Assembly (NCBI GenBank): GCA_002421685.1
Contig: DISB01000018.1
Coordinates: 261,246 to 300,650 of the forward strand
Direction of reading: 5' to 3'
From: Bacteroidetes bacterium UBA6221
GTDB taxonomy: Bacteria; Bacteroidota; Bacteroidia; Chitinophagales; Chitinophagaceae
Length of the DNA stretch: 39,405 nucleotides
Each line of letters starts with the position of its first letter. The stretch's first letter is position 1. This document shows positions 31,652 to 39,351 of the stretch, piece after piece. A program made the translations under genes and the position numbers. The notes beneath the pieces are model-generated. The model ran no database searches. It was not told the DNA's origin and was given only the letters and a program-made list of their open reading frames with translations.

Positions 31652-31655
31652 TACA

Positions 31656-32060
31656 ATGGAAACCCGGAAGGAAGATATAAGCAACAGGGAAGACATAGAA
31701 TTGCTGGTGGACACATTTTATGAAAAGGTGAAGCGGGATGATATTATCGGTCATATATTCAATACTGTAATTGGTCAGGATTGGTCGCACCACCTGCCGG
31801 TGATGTACCAGTTTTGGGAAATGGTGCTGTTGGGTAAAGAGGGCTATGCCGGCAATCCTGTAAGGAAACATGTAGAAGTAGACCGGAAAAGCCGACTTGA
31901 AGAAGAACATTATGACCGTTGGTTGCTGTTATGGAATGCTACGGTTGATGGCCTCTTCGCCGGGGCCAAGGCCGAAGAAGCCAAAAAAAGGGCGGCAATC
32001 ATGATGCAGCTTATCAGCATGAAGGTGCAGGCCGCCAGGGAAAATAAATCAATTCTTTAG
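31656..32060 (+). CDS. Group III truncated hemoglobin
   Basis: 134 residues, the normal length of a 2-on-2 globin. The segment HHLPVMYQFWEMVLLGKEGYAGNPVRKHVEVD is typical of group III (P-type) truncated hemoglobins. His-72 in RKH is the likely proximal heme ligand, and the following EEHYDRWLLLWNATVDGLFAG is the conserved G-helix region. Members bind O2 or NO; in Campylobacter the group III globin is linked to respiration and nitrosative stress. The gene ends in TAG directly joined to the complement of the dapF stop codon, with no gap or terminator. Promoter and repeat elements upstream are described separately. Confidence 0.9.
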   Translation: METRKEDISNREDIELLVDTFYEKVKRDDIIGHIFNTVIGQDWSHHLPVMYQFWEMVLLGKEGYAGNPVRKHVEVDRKSRLEEEHYDRWLLLWNATVDGLFAGAKAEEAKKRAAIMMQLISMKVQAARENKSIL

Positions 32061-32840
32061 CTATTCAATATCTATGTAGCCCTCAAAAACCAGTTCTGCG
32101 GGGCCGGTCAATACCACTTCCGTGGCGCTTTCGGGTGTTGTTTTTTTAAAGCTTACTCTCAACCTGCCGCCGGGCGTCAATACAGGCCGATCGAAGTTAC
32201 CTGTCGCCTTTTGTACTGTGGCGATGGCGCAGGCAGTCACCCCTGTGCCGCAACTTAACGTCTCGTTTTCTACTCCCCGCTCGTAGGTTCGCACTTTGAT
32301 TGCTTCGCCAGTATCCTGTACGAAATTTACGTTGATACCCTTTGGCTGGTAGGCCTCCATGTTCCTTATGTCGCGCCCCCTGTTGAATACATCTATATTA
32401 TCTACATCGTCTACGCGTACCACGTAATGCGGTGAGCCGGTATTCAGCACCGTAAACCCGTCCTGGAAGGCGATGTGGTGCACGTCCTGCATGCCGAGGT
32501 GCACATTGTCCTGGTTGTCTATTGTAGCGTGATGCGGCCCGTCTATAGCTACAAACCTGGTTTCATTGTGGATGATGCCCAGTTTCCTGGCAAAGGCTGC
32601 AATACATCTTCCACCGTTGCCGCACATTGTGCTTTCGTTGCCATCGCTGTTGTAATACACCATCCTGAAATCGTACCCGGCAGCCGGTTCTAAAAGCATC
32701 AGGCCGTCGGCCCCTATGCCGAAATGCCGGTCGCACAGGAAAGCCACCTGCTGATGGCTCAGGTGAATTTGTTTGTCGCGGTTGTCGGCAATAATGAAGT
32801 CGTTGCCCGCCCCCTGGTATTTATAAAAATGTAGTCTCAT
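32061..32840 (-). CDS. dapF: Diaminopimelate epimerase
   Basis: 259 residues. It converts LL- to meso-diaminopimelate for lysine and peptidoglycan synthesis in the cytoplasm. The two catalytic cysteines are present: Cys-73 in MCGNGGRC and Cys-197 in SCGTGVTA. The N-terminal YQGAGNDFIIADN motif and FGIGADGLM are also diagnostic. It lies 7 bases downstream of the GWxTD gene on the same strand, so the two are co-transcribed. It converges on the globin gene with stop codons back to back. It fits functionally with mpl, another meso-DAP peptidoglycan gene 4 kb away. Confidence 0.97.
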   Translation of the reverse strand: MRLHFYKYQGAGNDFIIADNRDKQIHLSHQQVAFLCDRHFGIGADGLMLLEPAAGYDFRMVYYNSDGNESTMCGNGGRCIAAFARKLGIIHNETRFVAIDGPHHATIDNQDNVHLGMQDVHHIAFQDGFTVLNTGSPHYVVRVDDVDNIDVFNRGRDIRNMEAYQPKGINVNFVQDTGEAIKVRTYERGVENETLSCGTGVTACAIATVQKATGNFDRPVLTPGGRLRVSFKKTTPESATEVVLTGPAELVFEGYIDIE

Positions 32841-32847
32841 CGCTTTC

Positions 32848-34320
32848 CTATTGGTTTTGCAATATCTGTTCGGCCCTGGAGTTCAGGTTGTGGGTTGACC
32901 CCCCGGTCTTATACAATTCAGCCCTCCAGTTGTTGTTGCGCATTTCGCCCTGTACTGTGGAGTGCAGCAGCTTATAATCACTCACCATAAACCCGGGATT
33001 GTAGAACAGGAATACACCCTGCGAGCTTTGCTTGCCCGGTGCATTGTATTGCCATATCTCGTATGGCCAGGCAGTTTCCTCTGCTGTTACTATGTATCGC
33101 TGATCGGGTGGACCGTATTTCAGGTAGTAGAAGCCGCGTTCTGTTTCATAACCGGGATTACGGCTGTTGCCAAATAGTTTGTTTACATCCTTCACCAGTT
33201 TGGTGTAATTTTTCCACCCTTTTTCAGGATCATCGGATGAGCGCGCTTTCCAGAAGTTGTACACAAAGTAGCGCATATAAGTTTCGTCCGGCCGCTTCGC
33301 GAAGCTCTCAATATTCAGCCGTTCATTCTCGTCGGCTATCGGTTTCAGCATCTTTATGATAGCCTTCAGTTGCGCTATATTATATTTTCCCGCAAAGGTG
33401 GAGCTGAGGTCGAGCACACTCACTTTCTCGAATAAGGCCGTATCGCTGCCTGTCGAATCTTTGCGCGTCACCGGGTTTGCATTGCTTCTTTGAAAGAATA
33501 ATGTGGTCTTGGCCAGTTCGGCGCCCCTATTATTTTTCAATACTATGTTAAGGTGATAATTTCCCGAAGGAAGTACGTCCACCTTGAACCGCCCCAGCAT
33601 GGGTAATATTTGCCCGGTCTGCAGCGTGTCTGTATGCAGTAGTTCCGCTACAGGGTAGTCATATTCTTTCTTTGATACAAAAACATATTGCGTTAGCGGC
33701 AATTGCCCGGCAGGTACCTTATTTGTGCCATGCAGCTCAGTATAATAGTGCATGAAAACCCGTCGGTCGTCCAGGTAATTCATGCAGGACGGTATCTGCA
33801 AGTTGCCGTTTTTGAAATATGTGTTTTCTTTCAGGTCTGTTTTATAAGCAGTATCCAGCAATTGCAGGCTGCTGTAGAATAACGGCTGTTGAGGAAGGGC
33901 AACATCTATCGAGTCAATGTACCGGAAAGATCTTTCGCCATCGTCCTGCGACAACGTGACGATGATCTTTAGCTGGCCGGGTGCTATCACGTAGCGGTGC
34001 AGGTCCATAATATTCTGCAACTGCGCGGCCATTAGCGAGGCCGCAGGTGTGGTTTGCAGGTAGTATTTTTCAGAGGCAATGACGCCGGTATCGTGAATGA
34101 TGTCTATCGTGGTTTTTATTTTCCCCAGCCATACTCCGTTTTCATTTTGTGCGAACCGGACTGTTGAAGGGTCTATCTGCCAATACAACTCTAAGTAGGG
34201 TTGCGGGGGCTTACTGCCTTGTGCTGGCAGGTAAAAAACAGTATAGGTAGGCAGGGCATTGATGCCATAAGCCACTTCGCCCGCCAGGAGTAAAAAACAC
34301 AATCCGATCCAACGACTCAT
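32848..34320 (-). CDS. GWxTD domain-containing exported protein
   Basis: 490 residues. An N-terminal signal peptide (MSRWIGLCFLLLAGEVAYG) is followed by a beta-rich region (about 25-270) and a C-terminal domain of about 130 residues with the GWxTD-family pattern: DETYMRYFVYNFWKAR, YETERGFYYLKYGPPDQRYI, and EIWQYN. The motif that names the family is only loosely kept here. The function is unknown, and the family is widespread in Bacteroidota and related phyla. It is the first gene of a two-gene operon with dapF and is divergent from the WbqC-like gene (43 bases apart). Confidence 0.85.
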   Translation of the reverse strand: MSRWIGLCFLLLAGEVAYGINALPTYTVFYLPAQGSKPPQPYLELYWQIDPSTVRFAQNENGVWLGKIKTTIDIIHDTGVIASEKYYLQTTPAASLMAAQLQNIMDLHRYVIAPGQLKIIVTLSQDDGERSFRYIDSIDVALPQQPLFYSSLQLLDTAYKTDLKENTYFKNGNLQIPSCMNYLDDRRVFMHYYTELHGTNKVPAGQLPLTQYVFVSKKEYDYPVAELLHTDTLQTGQILPMLGRFKVDVLPSGNYHLNIVLKNNRGAELAKTTLFFQRSNANPVTRKDSTGSDTALFEKVSVLDLSSTFAGKYNIAQLKAIIKMLKPIADENERLNIESFAKRPDETYMRYFVYNFWKARSSDDPEKGWKNYTKLVKDVNKLFGNSRNPGYETERGFYYLKYGPPDQRYIVTAEETAWPYEIWQYNAPGKQSSQGVFLFYNPGFMVSDYKLLHSTVQGEMRNNNWRAELYKTGGSTHNLNSRAEQILQNQ

Positions 34321-34363
34321 TAGGATATTTTCTGCAAATTACTGAAATAGCTTTATTTGCAGG

Positions 34364-35026
34364 ATGAAACAGGTGGTTAGTCCTTTGATACCCTTTCCTA
34401 ATATTTACTGGTGGTGGCTGGCTACAGAAGCCGGCAACGTGGTTTTTGATACGGCAGAAAGCTTTGTTAAAATGTCTTACCGCAACCGGTATTATATCAC
34501 AGGCGCCAATGGGCTTATACAGCTTACAGTACCGCTGGCAAGGGGGCGCAACCAGCGTACAGCCATGCAAGACGTGCGTATTGATGATAAAGAACGCTGG
34601 CAGGTACAGCACTGGCGTACCATTTTCTCGGTATATGGGCGCGCGCCCTATTTTGAGCATTACGCCCCGTCGTTGGAGCGATTGTTTCAAACAAAATTTG
34701 ACAGGCTCGTGGCATTCAACGAGGCAACCATCGGGTGGGTGAAGGAGCAAACCGGGATTAACTTTCTTACCACCACACTACAGGAAGCGGAAGAATATAA
34801 TGCGGATGCTGTTGATATCCGCAGGTCTTTCGTACCGGGAATTGAGAAAAAGGCTTTACCGGAAAATGCGGGGCTATATTACCAACTGTTTGCCGAGCGG
34901 AATGGTTTTTATCCCAACCTGAGCATACTTGACCTTTTGTTCTCAGAAGGACCGGCAGTAAAATCATTTATAAAAGAACATAAGGCGGTTATACAGAACT
35001 GGCAGGACCATCCTACCGCCTTTTAG
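34364..35026 (+). CDS. WbqC-like family protein
   Basis: 220 residues. It matches the WbqC-like family (PF08889): LIPFPNIYWWWLA, a SYRNRYYITGANGLIQLTVPLARG stretch, WQVQHWRTIFSVYGRAPYFEHYAPSLE, FNEATIGWVKEQTGI, and PENAGLYYQLFAERNGFYPNLSILDLLFSEGP. Some members are encoded in polysaccharide clusters, but no activity has been proved. The gene is divergent from the GWxTD gene, and its last 14 bases overlap the end of the convergent glycosyltransferase gene. Confidence 0.88.
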   Translation: MKQVVSPLIPFPNIYWWWLATEAGNVVFDTAESFVKMSYRNRYYITGANGLIQLTVPLARGRNQRTAMQDVRIDDKERWQVQHWRTIFSVYGRAPYFEHYAPSLERLFQTKFDRLVAFNEATIGWVKEQTGINFLTTTLQEAEEYNADAVDIRRSFVPGIEKKALPENAGLYYQLFAERNGFYPNLSILDLLFSEGPAVKSFIKEHKAVIQNWQDHPTAF

Positions 35027-35732
35027 GTTGATGGAAGCCGCGCATCTTCCATACGCCAAACATGGCCTCGTGTATAATGCCCGAGGTCATTTTTGAGGTG
35101 CCTTCTTTCCTGTCTTCAAACGTTATCGGGACTTCTTTCAGTTTGAACCCGGCTCTCCATGCGCGGTATTTCATTTCTATCTGGAAGGCATAGCCGATAA
35201 ACTGCACTTCTGAAAGTGGTATGGTCTTCAGCACTTCCCTGCGATAACATACAAAACCGGCTGTAGGGTCATTCACGGGCATCCAGGTAATCAACTTGGT
35301 GTAAAAAGCACCGCCGCGCGAAATGAACTTCCTGTCCCATGGCCAGTTAACCAGTTTGCCACCCCGCACATACCTTGAACCGATTGCTACATCGGCCCCG
35401 GCCACACATGCCTGGTGCAAGCGCAGGAGATCATCAGGATTATGAGAGAAATCGGCGTCCATCTCGAAAATGTATTCATAATCCCTGCGCAGGGCCCACT
35501 TAAAACCTGCTATGTATGCAGTGCCAAGGCCCAGTTTCCCGGTGCGTTCTATCATATGCACCTGTTCGGGATAGGTTTCCATTAGCCGGCGCACAATATT
35601 GGCGGTTCCATCGGGAGAGCCGTCATCTACCACTAAGACATGGTAGCCCCCGGCCAGCGAAAGTACTTTGAGAAGGATGCGTTCTATATTTTCCTTTTCG
35701 TTGTATGTAGGTATAATTACAAGTTTGTCCAA
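35013..35732 (-). CDS. GT2 glycosyltransferase, polyprenol-phosphate mannosyltransferase (DPM1)-like
   Basis: 239 residues, the size of the soluble form of dolichol-phosphate mannose synthases without membrane helices. Motifs are IIPTYNEKENIERIL (nucleotide-binding strand), VVDDGSPDGT, FEMDADFSHNP (the catalytic DxD-type metal site), IGSRYVRGG, and PTAGFVCYRREVL. It transfers a sugar, probably mannose, from GDP-sugar to a polyprenyl phosphate at the inner face of the membrane for later use in glycan or protein glycosylation. An element TAATTTTG lies 5 bases before the ATG. The stop codon lies within the WbqC-like gene. Confidence 0.9.
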   Translation of the reverse strand: MDKLVIIPTYNEKENIERILLKVLSLAGGYHVLVVDDGSPDGTANIVRRLMETYPEQVHMIERTGKLGLGTAYIAGFKWALRRDYEYIFEMDADFSHNPDDLLRLHQACVAGADVAIGSRYVRGGKLVNWPWDRKFISRGGAFYTKLITWMPVNDPTAGFVCYRREVLKTIPLSEVQFIGYAFQIEMKYRAWRAGFKLKEVPITFEDRKEGTSKMTSGIIHEAMFGVWKMRGFHQPKRR

Positions 35733-35737
35733 TCGGG

Positions 35738-35745
35738 CAAAATTA
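35738..35745 (-). promoter_or_regulatory. -7 promoter element (TAATTTTG) for the GT2 gene
   Basis: A full match to TAnnTTTG on the lower strand, 5 bases before the ATG at 35732. A TTG (35761-35763, complement CAA) is 15 bases further upstream, slightly short of the usual spacer. Confidence 0.45.
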
Positions 35746-35791
35746 AAGATTGAAAATACACAATTCCTGCTTATCCGTTCTTAACAAATAG

Positions 35792-36583
35792 CTAAGATTT
35801 TAATCCTGCTTTCTGCAGTTTCATTCGGGTAAGTATCTCTGTTATCTTCTGTTTGGTATGTAATGGGAAATCGGCATTCATCATCCAGTCGTAGTACTGG
35901 GGTTGTTCTGTAAATACTTCTTCTACTTTTCTTCCTTTATACTTGCCAAAGTTAAACACGGGCTGGCCGTCTTTCATTACCATACGACGGGCGTAGTCTA
36001 CGCATTCCTCATCTCCGTTGGTAAATGCGTGAAGGGCCTTTACATCGTTCACCAGGGTGCTTTCGTAGCGGTCCAGTTGGGCCTCCAGCACTTCTATTGT
36101 AGCCATGATGTCAGCTTCGGCGCAATGTGCGTTCTCCAGTTGCTTTTTACAATAAAAATCGTAAGCAGCGCTTAAGGTACGGGCTTCCAGTTTGAAAAAT
36201 ATCTGCTGAACGTCCACGAATTGCCTTTCGGTAAAATCCACATTTACACCACAGCGCAACAGTTCTTCAGCCAGCATGGGTATATCAAAGCGTACTGCGT
36301 TGTACCCGCCCAGGTCGCAGCCGCGCATCCATTCAAATAATTCTTTAGCTACGTGTTTGAAAGTAGGGCAGTCTTTCACGTCTTCGTTGGTAATGCCGTG
36401 AATGGATGTTGATTCTACCGAAATAGGTATGGTCGGGTTCAGGCGTTTTACATATTTTTCGCGGCTGCCGTTGGGGTGAATCTTCACCATAGCTATTTCC
36501 ACTATCCTGTCCGTACCCGGGTCAGTACCCGTTGTTTCAAGATCAAAGAAGATTATCGGTTTTTTTAGTGCCAGTTGTGCCAT
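35792..36583 (-). CDS. 3'-5' exonuclease, DnaQ fold with ExoX-like C-terminal domain
   Basis: 263 residues. All five DEDDh active-site residues are seen: Asp-14 and Glu-16 (FFDLETTG), Asp-100 (NAVRFD), His-153 (NAHCAEAD) and Asp-158. The C-terminal 60 residues (FNFGKYKGRKVEEVFTEQPQYYDWMMNADFPLHTKQKI) match the small ExoX-type C-terminal domain. The enzyme is expected to degrade DNA from the 3' end in repair or replication. It lies 13 bases after mpl on the same strand and is probably co-transcribed with it. Confidence 0.93.
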   Translation of the reverse strand: MAQLALKKPIIFFDLETTGTDPGTDRIVEIAMVKIHPNGSREKYVKRLNPTIPISVESTSIHGITNEDVKDCPTFKHVAKELFEWMRGCDLGGYNAVRFDIPMLAEELLRCGVNVDFTERQFVDVQQIFFKLEARTLSAAYDFYCKKQLENAHCAEADIMATIEVLEAQLDRYESTLVNDVKALHAFTNGDEECVDYARRMVMKDGQPVFNFGKYKGRKVEEVFTEQPQYYDWMMNADFPLHTKQKITEILTRMKLQKAGLKS

Positions 36584-36596
36584 CCGCTCGTCTGTT

Positions 36597-37967
36597 TTAA
36601 TTCAATTCTTTTTGCGAACATACATTATTCCAGTCAATTCCATCAAAAGTACCTGAACTCATCAGCAACAGGCATACCGGGCGCGAGTTGTCGCTTAACG
36701 ACTGTGCAACAAGGTCCTTCAATTCATTTTTATCGTCAATTACCGTCAGCCCCTGCGTAGCGAAATGGGCGTACACTTCCTCCTTACTCAACGGTGGAAG
36801 GCCCTTCAATTCCAATGCATGGTGACTGAAATAGACAATAGCCTTGTCAGCCTTGTCCATACTGCCTGCATATTGCCGCAGAAACTGCTCGCTAAGACTG
36901 CTGTAAGTATGTAATTCAAAGCAGGCAATTAATTTATGATCGGGATACGCTTCGCGTACGGCATTCAGTGTAGCGGTCAACTTAGAAGGAGCATGTGCAA
37001 AGTCGCGGAAGGCTACAAGGGTATCAGTTTCCAGTATTCTCTCCAGTCGCCTTGCCGCCCCGGTAAAGTCAGTTATCGCCTCGTAACAGTCTTCGCGACT
37101 AATACCTAACTCCTGGCAGACCGCTATGGCCGCCTGCATATTCAGCAGGTTGTGGCTGCCGAAAACGGAGACTTCCACGGGGCCTAACTTCGTGTCCAGA
37201 ACGGCAACGCCGTCCTCATAATGATATTTCGGCATGTTGTAGGGTATCGCCCGCAGGTGCCCCGCCGATGATGCCACCAGTTTCTTTACTTCCTCATCTT
37301 CGGCATTGTAAAATAAAGGTATATCCTTGTCGCATCCCTGCAGGTATTGCCTGAACTGGTCTAGGTATATTTCGTAAGTTGGGAATACATTAATATGGTC
37401 CCAGGCTATACCGCTCAGTACAGTTATATGCGGGTGGTAGAAGAATATCTTCGGCTTTTTCTCTATCACAGAGGCGGGATATTCATCCCCTTCCAGTATG
37501 ATAACCGGGGCATCAGAAAGCTGTACCGATTGGGTAAAGCCTTCCACTTTTGCGCCCACCAGGTAATCAAAAGCTACTTCCTGTCTTCGTAATATGTGCA
37601 TGATCATGGAAGTAATTGTGGTCTTACCATGACTGCCGGCAATTACTACGCGGGTTTTGTCCCCGGCAATCTTATAGATGTATTCAGGAAACGAATATAT
37701 AGGAATGTTAAAGTTTTGTGCAGCTAACAATTCAGGGTTATTAGATTTGGCGTGCATGCCCAATACTATCGCATCAATTTCGGGCGTTATCCTGTCAGTA
37801 TGCCAGCCTTGTACATCGGGCAAAATGCCTGCTGTTGCAAGGTTTGAGCGGGCCGGGTCGTTGATCTCGTCATCACTGCCTGTCACTTTGTACCCCTGCC
37901 TGTGCAACGCCAAAGCGAGCTGGTGCATTACAGCTCCGCCAATCGCTATAAAATGTATATGCTTCAT
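36597..37967 (-). CDS. mpl: UDP-N-acetylmuramate:L-Ala-gamma-D-Glu-meso-DAP ligase (Mpl-type Mur ligase)
   Basis: 456 residues. Mpl recycles tripeptide released from peptidoglycan by joining it to UDP-MurNAc in the cytoplasm. The N-terminal Rossmann-like domain opens IHFIAIGGAVMHQLALAL. The ATP-binding loop is GSHGKTT (111-117). Central Mur-ligase residues are seen in LEGDEYPASVI and SGIAWDHINVFP, and the C-terminal domain in FTGAARRLERI and FRDFAHAPSKL. The GDEYPxS and AWDHxNVFP forms point to Mpl more than MurC. It shares an operon with the exonuclease gene. The promoter element TACATTTG lies 20 bases before the ATG. Confidence 0.93.
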   Translation of the reverse strand: MKHIHFIAIGGAVMHQLALALHRQGYKVTGSDDEINDPARSNLATAGILPDVQGWHTDRITPEIDAIVLGMHAKSNNPELLAAQNFNIPIYSFPEYIYKIAGDKTRVVIAGSHGKTTITSMIMHILRRQEVAFDYLVGAKVEGFTQSVQLSDAPVIILEGDEYPASVIEKKPKIFFYHPHITVLSGIAWDHINVFPTYEIYLDQFRQYLQGCDKDIPLFYNAEDEEVKKLVASSAGHLRAIPYNMPKYHYEDGVAVLDTKLGPVEVSVFGSHNLLNMQAAIAVCQELGISREDCYEAITDFTGAARRLERILETDTLVAFRDFAHAPSKLTATLNAVREAYPDHKLIACFELHTYSSLSEQFLRQYAGSMDKADKAIVYFSHHALELKGLPPLSKEEVYAHFATQGLTVIDDKNELKDLVAQSLSDNSRPVCLLLMSSGTFDGIDWNNVCSQKELN

Positions 37968-37987
37968 TAATTTTTACTATCTTCGTA

Positions 37988-37995
37988 CAAATGTA
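37988..37995 (-). promoter_or_regulatory. -7 promoter element (TACATTTG) for mpl
   Basis: A full TAnnTTTG match on the lower strand, 20 bases before the mpl ATG. It lies in the 63-base divergent region shared with the small lipoprotein gene. Confidence 0.55.
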
Positions 37996-38030
37996 AGGGA
38001 CGTTTTTAAGTTTTTAATTAAGTAGAAAAG

Positions 38031-38171
38031 ATGCAAAAAATTACAATACTACGTCGAGTTGCTCCATTGGTGGCCATATTGGCTCTTGCTATGGTGATGG
38101 CTTCTTCATGCAATTCAACCAACAAGTACGGCTGTCCCAATAAGCTGGAAGCAGGCTCTTCATTACGTTAG
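38031..38171 (+). CDS. 46-residue lipoprotein
   Basis: The ATG at 38031 follows AGTAGAAAAG. The product has a positively charged N-terminus (KITILRR), a hydrophobic core (VAPLVAILALAMVM) and a lipobox ASSC at 24-27, leaving a mature lipoprotein of only about 20 residues with a second Cys in KYGCPNK. Very short lipoproteins with a YGCP-like stretch seem to recur in Bacteroidota, but I cannot name a family. The gene is divergent from mpl, with 63 bases between starts, and a hairpin follows the stop codon. Confidence 0.7.
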   Translation: MQKITILRRVAPLVAILALAMVMASSCNSTNKYGCPNKLEAGSSLR

Positions 38172-38183
38172 TCAATTCAAGAC

Positions 38184-38225
38184 CCAAAAGATTCGGCCGG
38201 TGCACCTTTGGTTGCCGGCTTTTGG
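38184..38225. terminator. Hairpin between the small lipoprotein and the AbiEii gene
   Basis: CCAAAAG and GCCGG on the 5' side pair with CCGGC and CTTTTGG on the 3' side, with a small bulge and a 14-nt loop. It lies between convergent genes. The T run after it is poor, so termination is likely but not certain. Confidence 0.5.
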
Positions 38226-38255
38226 TGTTTAATACGTTTAGTTGTATACCGCTGG

Positions 38256-38882
38256 TTAGCCTAAATATAGCCGTACACTTTTTTGTATTTGTTGTTTAAC
38301 GGAGCCCCAGGTTGCGCCGACAAGGCTTACCGGTGTTTCACTTTCTTCGGCATCGGCAAAATAAGTCATCGCTTGAGGTACGGAAATCAGTAATTGCTGG
38401 TTAGGATACTTTTTTTGATATGCGGCAATGAAATCCTCGACAGAGTATTCCTGAAGTAATTCGGCGATATCAAAAAAATCCTTTTTAACTGCTCTTTTCA
38501 TTATTGCTGATATTTTCATGGCCAATATATCCTGTATTCCTGCCAGTCTGATACCATCCTCAATCACCGGATTAGAAATCCAGGGGAAGGCGGCATGTCT
38601 TACGAAATCAACCTTCACGTTGTCAATAAACGAAAATATGCCGACAGGGTTGTGAGGATTGGAATATCTAAAGCCTGTAAATGCCTTTTCCAACGATGTT
38701 ATTACCTTATCCGCCTGGAAATCGGTTGTTGTGAAGAGATCAAGGTCTATTGACATACGGTGACCGCGGTAAAGGGCCAGCGCTGTGCCACCGGCAAGAT
38801 AGAATGAACCAAGGGCGGGCTCCATCATCAACCGCTTCAATATGTCCAATGTCCCTTGTTCGACAGCGCGGTATTGTAGCAT
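38256..38882 (-). CDS. AbiEii/AbiGii-type nucleotidyltransferase toxin
   Basis: 208 residues. It has the pattern of PF08843: GGTALALYRGHRMSIDLDLF (GGT at 31-33, metal-binding Asp-46 and Asp-48), VDFVRH with Asp-92 as third acidic residue, and AMKISAIMKRAVKKDFFDIAEL with the Lys-134/Asp-135/Asp-138 KxFxD-type motif. The family adds nucleotides to tRNA or other targets and inhibits growth, often as phage-defence abortive infection. The gene overlaps the upstream DUF6922 gene by 46 bases in another frame, a strong sign of translational coupling. The partner is not the usual AbiEi antitoxin. Toxicity has not been shown for this arrangement here. Confidence 0.87.
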   Translation of the reverse strand: MLQYRAVEQGTLDILKRLMMEPALGSFYLAGGTALALYRGHRMSIDLDLFTTTDFQADKVITSLEKAFTGFRYSNPHNPVGIFSFIDNVKVDFVRHAAFPWISNPVIEDGIRLAGIQDILAMKISAIMKRAVKKDFFDIAELLQEYSVEDFIAAYQKKYPNQQLLISVPQAMTYFADAEESETPVSLVGATWGSVKQQIQKSVRLYLG

Positions 38883-39142
38883 TTGTAATCAGTTAGTTCA
38901 TTCCCCAGGATGGCCATGGCCAGGTAAATGGTAGTGAGCGACAGCCACCGTGCATTAGTAAGCGCCTGCCTTATTTTTTCATCGCCGTAATAACGCCGGC
39001 ATGCGCGGATGTCAGAAACATCGCCGCGCTCAAATACCCTTTCAATAATGAAAAAAGCATTCTTGTCATAATCCAGCAACTCAAAATTTACGTCCCAAAA
39101 AAGACGTTTATTCAGTTGAGGTATTGCGGTATGCTTACGCAT
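38837..39142 (-). CDS. DUF6922-like protein, putative antitoxin
   Basis: 101 residues. It fits the pattern I recall for DUF6922: LNKRLFWDVNFELLDYDKNAFFIIERVFERGDVSDIRACRRYYGDEKIRQAL and a C-terminal LTDYKCY. It has no signal peptide or obvious helix-turn-helix. Such small proteins are often encoded just before AbiEii-type nucleotidyltransferases in Bacteroidota. Here its last 46 bases overlap the start of the toxin-like gene. By position and size it is the likely antitoxin. The family name is recalled, not searched. Confidence 0.75.
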   Translation of the reverse strand: MRKHTAIPQLNKRLFWDVNFELLDYDKNAFFIIERVFERGDVSDIRACRRYYGDEKIRQALTNARWLSLTTIYLAMAILGNELTDYKCYNTALSNKGHWTY

Positions 39143-39310
39143 GATTAAAATTACAACTTTTTCGTTGACCGGTTGCGCAAGTTTTCACTCCTTGCATACC
39201 GGGCAGGCAAGCAAATCTAATGGGGAAAATGTTTCATTTTCTGAAGGGGAGATTGGATTAGCTTCGCTGAGAAGAGTTCGAAGCAACGAACCCCTTGCAT
39301 CCGTACGCAC

Positions 39311-39344
39311 AAAAAAAAAGATGTCCGTTTCTGAACATCTTTTT
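39311..39344 (-). terminator. Terminator of tRNA-Pro
   Basis: On the lower strand, AGATGT/ACATCT (extended by A-T pairs) forms a stem with a 10-nt loop and is followed by a run of nine T. It lies 8 bases after the tRNA 3' end. Confidence 0.75.
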
Positions 39345-39351
39345 CATTAAG

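Larger units (their letters stand above)
31333..31655. other. Intergenic region with tandem repeat before the globin gene
   Basis: No convincing gene. It contains the 21-base tandem repeat at 31536-31583 and a TAnnTTTG element at 31644-31651. The ORF that spans the repeat continues out of frame into the globin gene and is not credible. Confidence 0.5.

Noticed and set aside
31478..31723. 81-codon ORF across the 21-base tandem repeat
   Set aside because: It runs out of frame into the globin gene; its repeated peptide only reflects the DNA repeat.
39141..39350. 69-codon rightward ORF between the antitoxin-like gene and tRNA-Pro
   Set aside because: It covers the tRNA terminator and antitoxin upstream region and has no recognisable protein features.
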